Of a stretch of 7,099 nt of DNA, positions 6,996 to 7,099 are shown one piece after another. Origin of the DNA: JANMDR01 sp031376425 (GTDB lineage Bacteria > Pseudomonadota > Gammaproteobacteria > Burkholderiales > Usitatibacteraceae); contig JANMDR010000295.1 of assembly GCA_031376425.1 (NCBI GenBank), positions 1 to 7,099 on the forward strand, in the 5' to 3' direction. A program made the position numbers and the translations under genes. Each line of letters opens with the position of its first letter. The stretch's first letter is position 1. The notes under the pieces were generated by a model. The model searched no databases and was not told where the DNA came from. It worked only from the letters and a program-made list of their open reading frames with translations.

Positions 6996-7099
6996 CTAGG
7001 CGGGGTTAAACTGCTTTTCAAAGTGGATCATCAACTGACTTATTGCTTGTTTCCAGTTTTGGATTGGCATTGTCCAGCGCTGGGCAATATTGCGTAAGC
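6996..7099 (-). CDS. IS256-family (Mutator-type) transposase, C-terminal 33 residues only
   Basis: Reading the minus strand from the right edge gives a frame ending at TAG (6998-6996). The last residues include RNIAQRWTMPIQNW, then QLMIHFEKQFNPA. The WTMPxxxW pattern followed by a helix ending LxIxFE is characteristic of the very C-terminus of IS256-family DDE transposases, which move the element by a copy-out mechanism. The catalytic DDE residues lie upstream in the protein, beyond the window, so activity cannot be judged. The fragment ends naturally with the family's normal tail, so the truncation is due to the window edge and not to decay at this end. Confidence 0.8.
   Translation of the reverse strand, partial: LRNIAQRWTMPIQNWKQAISQLMIHFEKQFNPA

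Larger units (their letters stand above)
6961..7099 (-). mobile_element. IS256-family insertion sequence, one end, truncated by window edge
   Basis: The minus-strand transposase tail at 6996-7099 is followed, a few tens of bases beyond its stop, by a sequence resembling IS256-family termini: GGCTATCCCGAATTTTGTGT (6964-6983). The short distance from transposase stop to element end is normal in this family. The exact border is uncertain and is placed at about 6961-6965; the other end and any 8-9 bp target duplication lie outside or cannot be confirmed here. The element sits about 75 bases after the permease stop and points towards it, so it does not break the permease gene. Confidence 0.65.

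Noticed and set aside
1..7099. A novel defence, toxin or biosynthetic system
   Set aside because: The genes are a DUF2339 membrane protein, an unknown soluble protein, aroC, a permease and an IS end. No nuclease, toxin-antitoxin, CRISPR, reverse transcriptase or cluster-type enzyme set is visible.

Overview
The window looks like ordinary chromosomal sequence from a Gram-negative bacterium, most probably a betaproteobacterium of moderate G+C. The best clue is the chorismate synthase, whose wording (for example SSARLTAP and the DADIAHAMM block) resembles the betaproteobacterial form as I remember it. The aroC-then-MFS gene order also fits that group. No 16S rRNA or other firm taxonomic marker is present, so the placement is an inference.

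Layout, left to right. (1) 1-3434, plus strand: the 3' portion of a very large DUF2339-type integral membrane protein with roughly 30 hydrophobic segments. Its reading frame is open to the left edge, so its true start is outside the window. (2) 3435-3626: a 192-base gap with a possible promoter, a small dyad and an 11-bp inverted repeat reaching back into the end of the membrane-protein gene. (3) 3627-4406: an unrecognised soluble protein with a helix-turn-helix-like N-terminal part, a polar linker and a helical C-terminal part. (4) 4476-5630: aroC, complete and with all signature motifs. (5) 5691-6884: an MFS permease of the 3-phenylpropionate/nucleoside-transporter-like group (MFS_1_like), apparently starting at TTG without a visible ribosome binding site. 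(6) 6885-7099: a short spacer, then the end of an insertion sequence of the IS256 (Mutator) family. Only the last 33 residues of its minus-strand transposase are inside the window, and they are too short for a simple ORF-length cut-off.

The four main genes lie on the same strand. The gaps of 192, 69 and 60 bases do not show clear Rho-independent terminators, so genes 3627-4406, aroC and the permease could be co-transcribed. Only aroC has a well-defined job (last common step of aromatic amino acid synthesis). There is no evident biochemical link between it and the membrane proteins. I see no CRISPR array, tRNA, rRNA, toxin-antitoxin pair or defence system. The points worth checking are the IS end, the odd permease start (a one-base change in a T run would join it to an upstream ATG), the uncharacterised two-part protein, and a few inverted repeats at gene borders.
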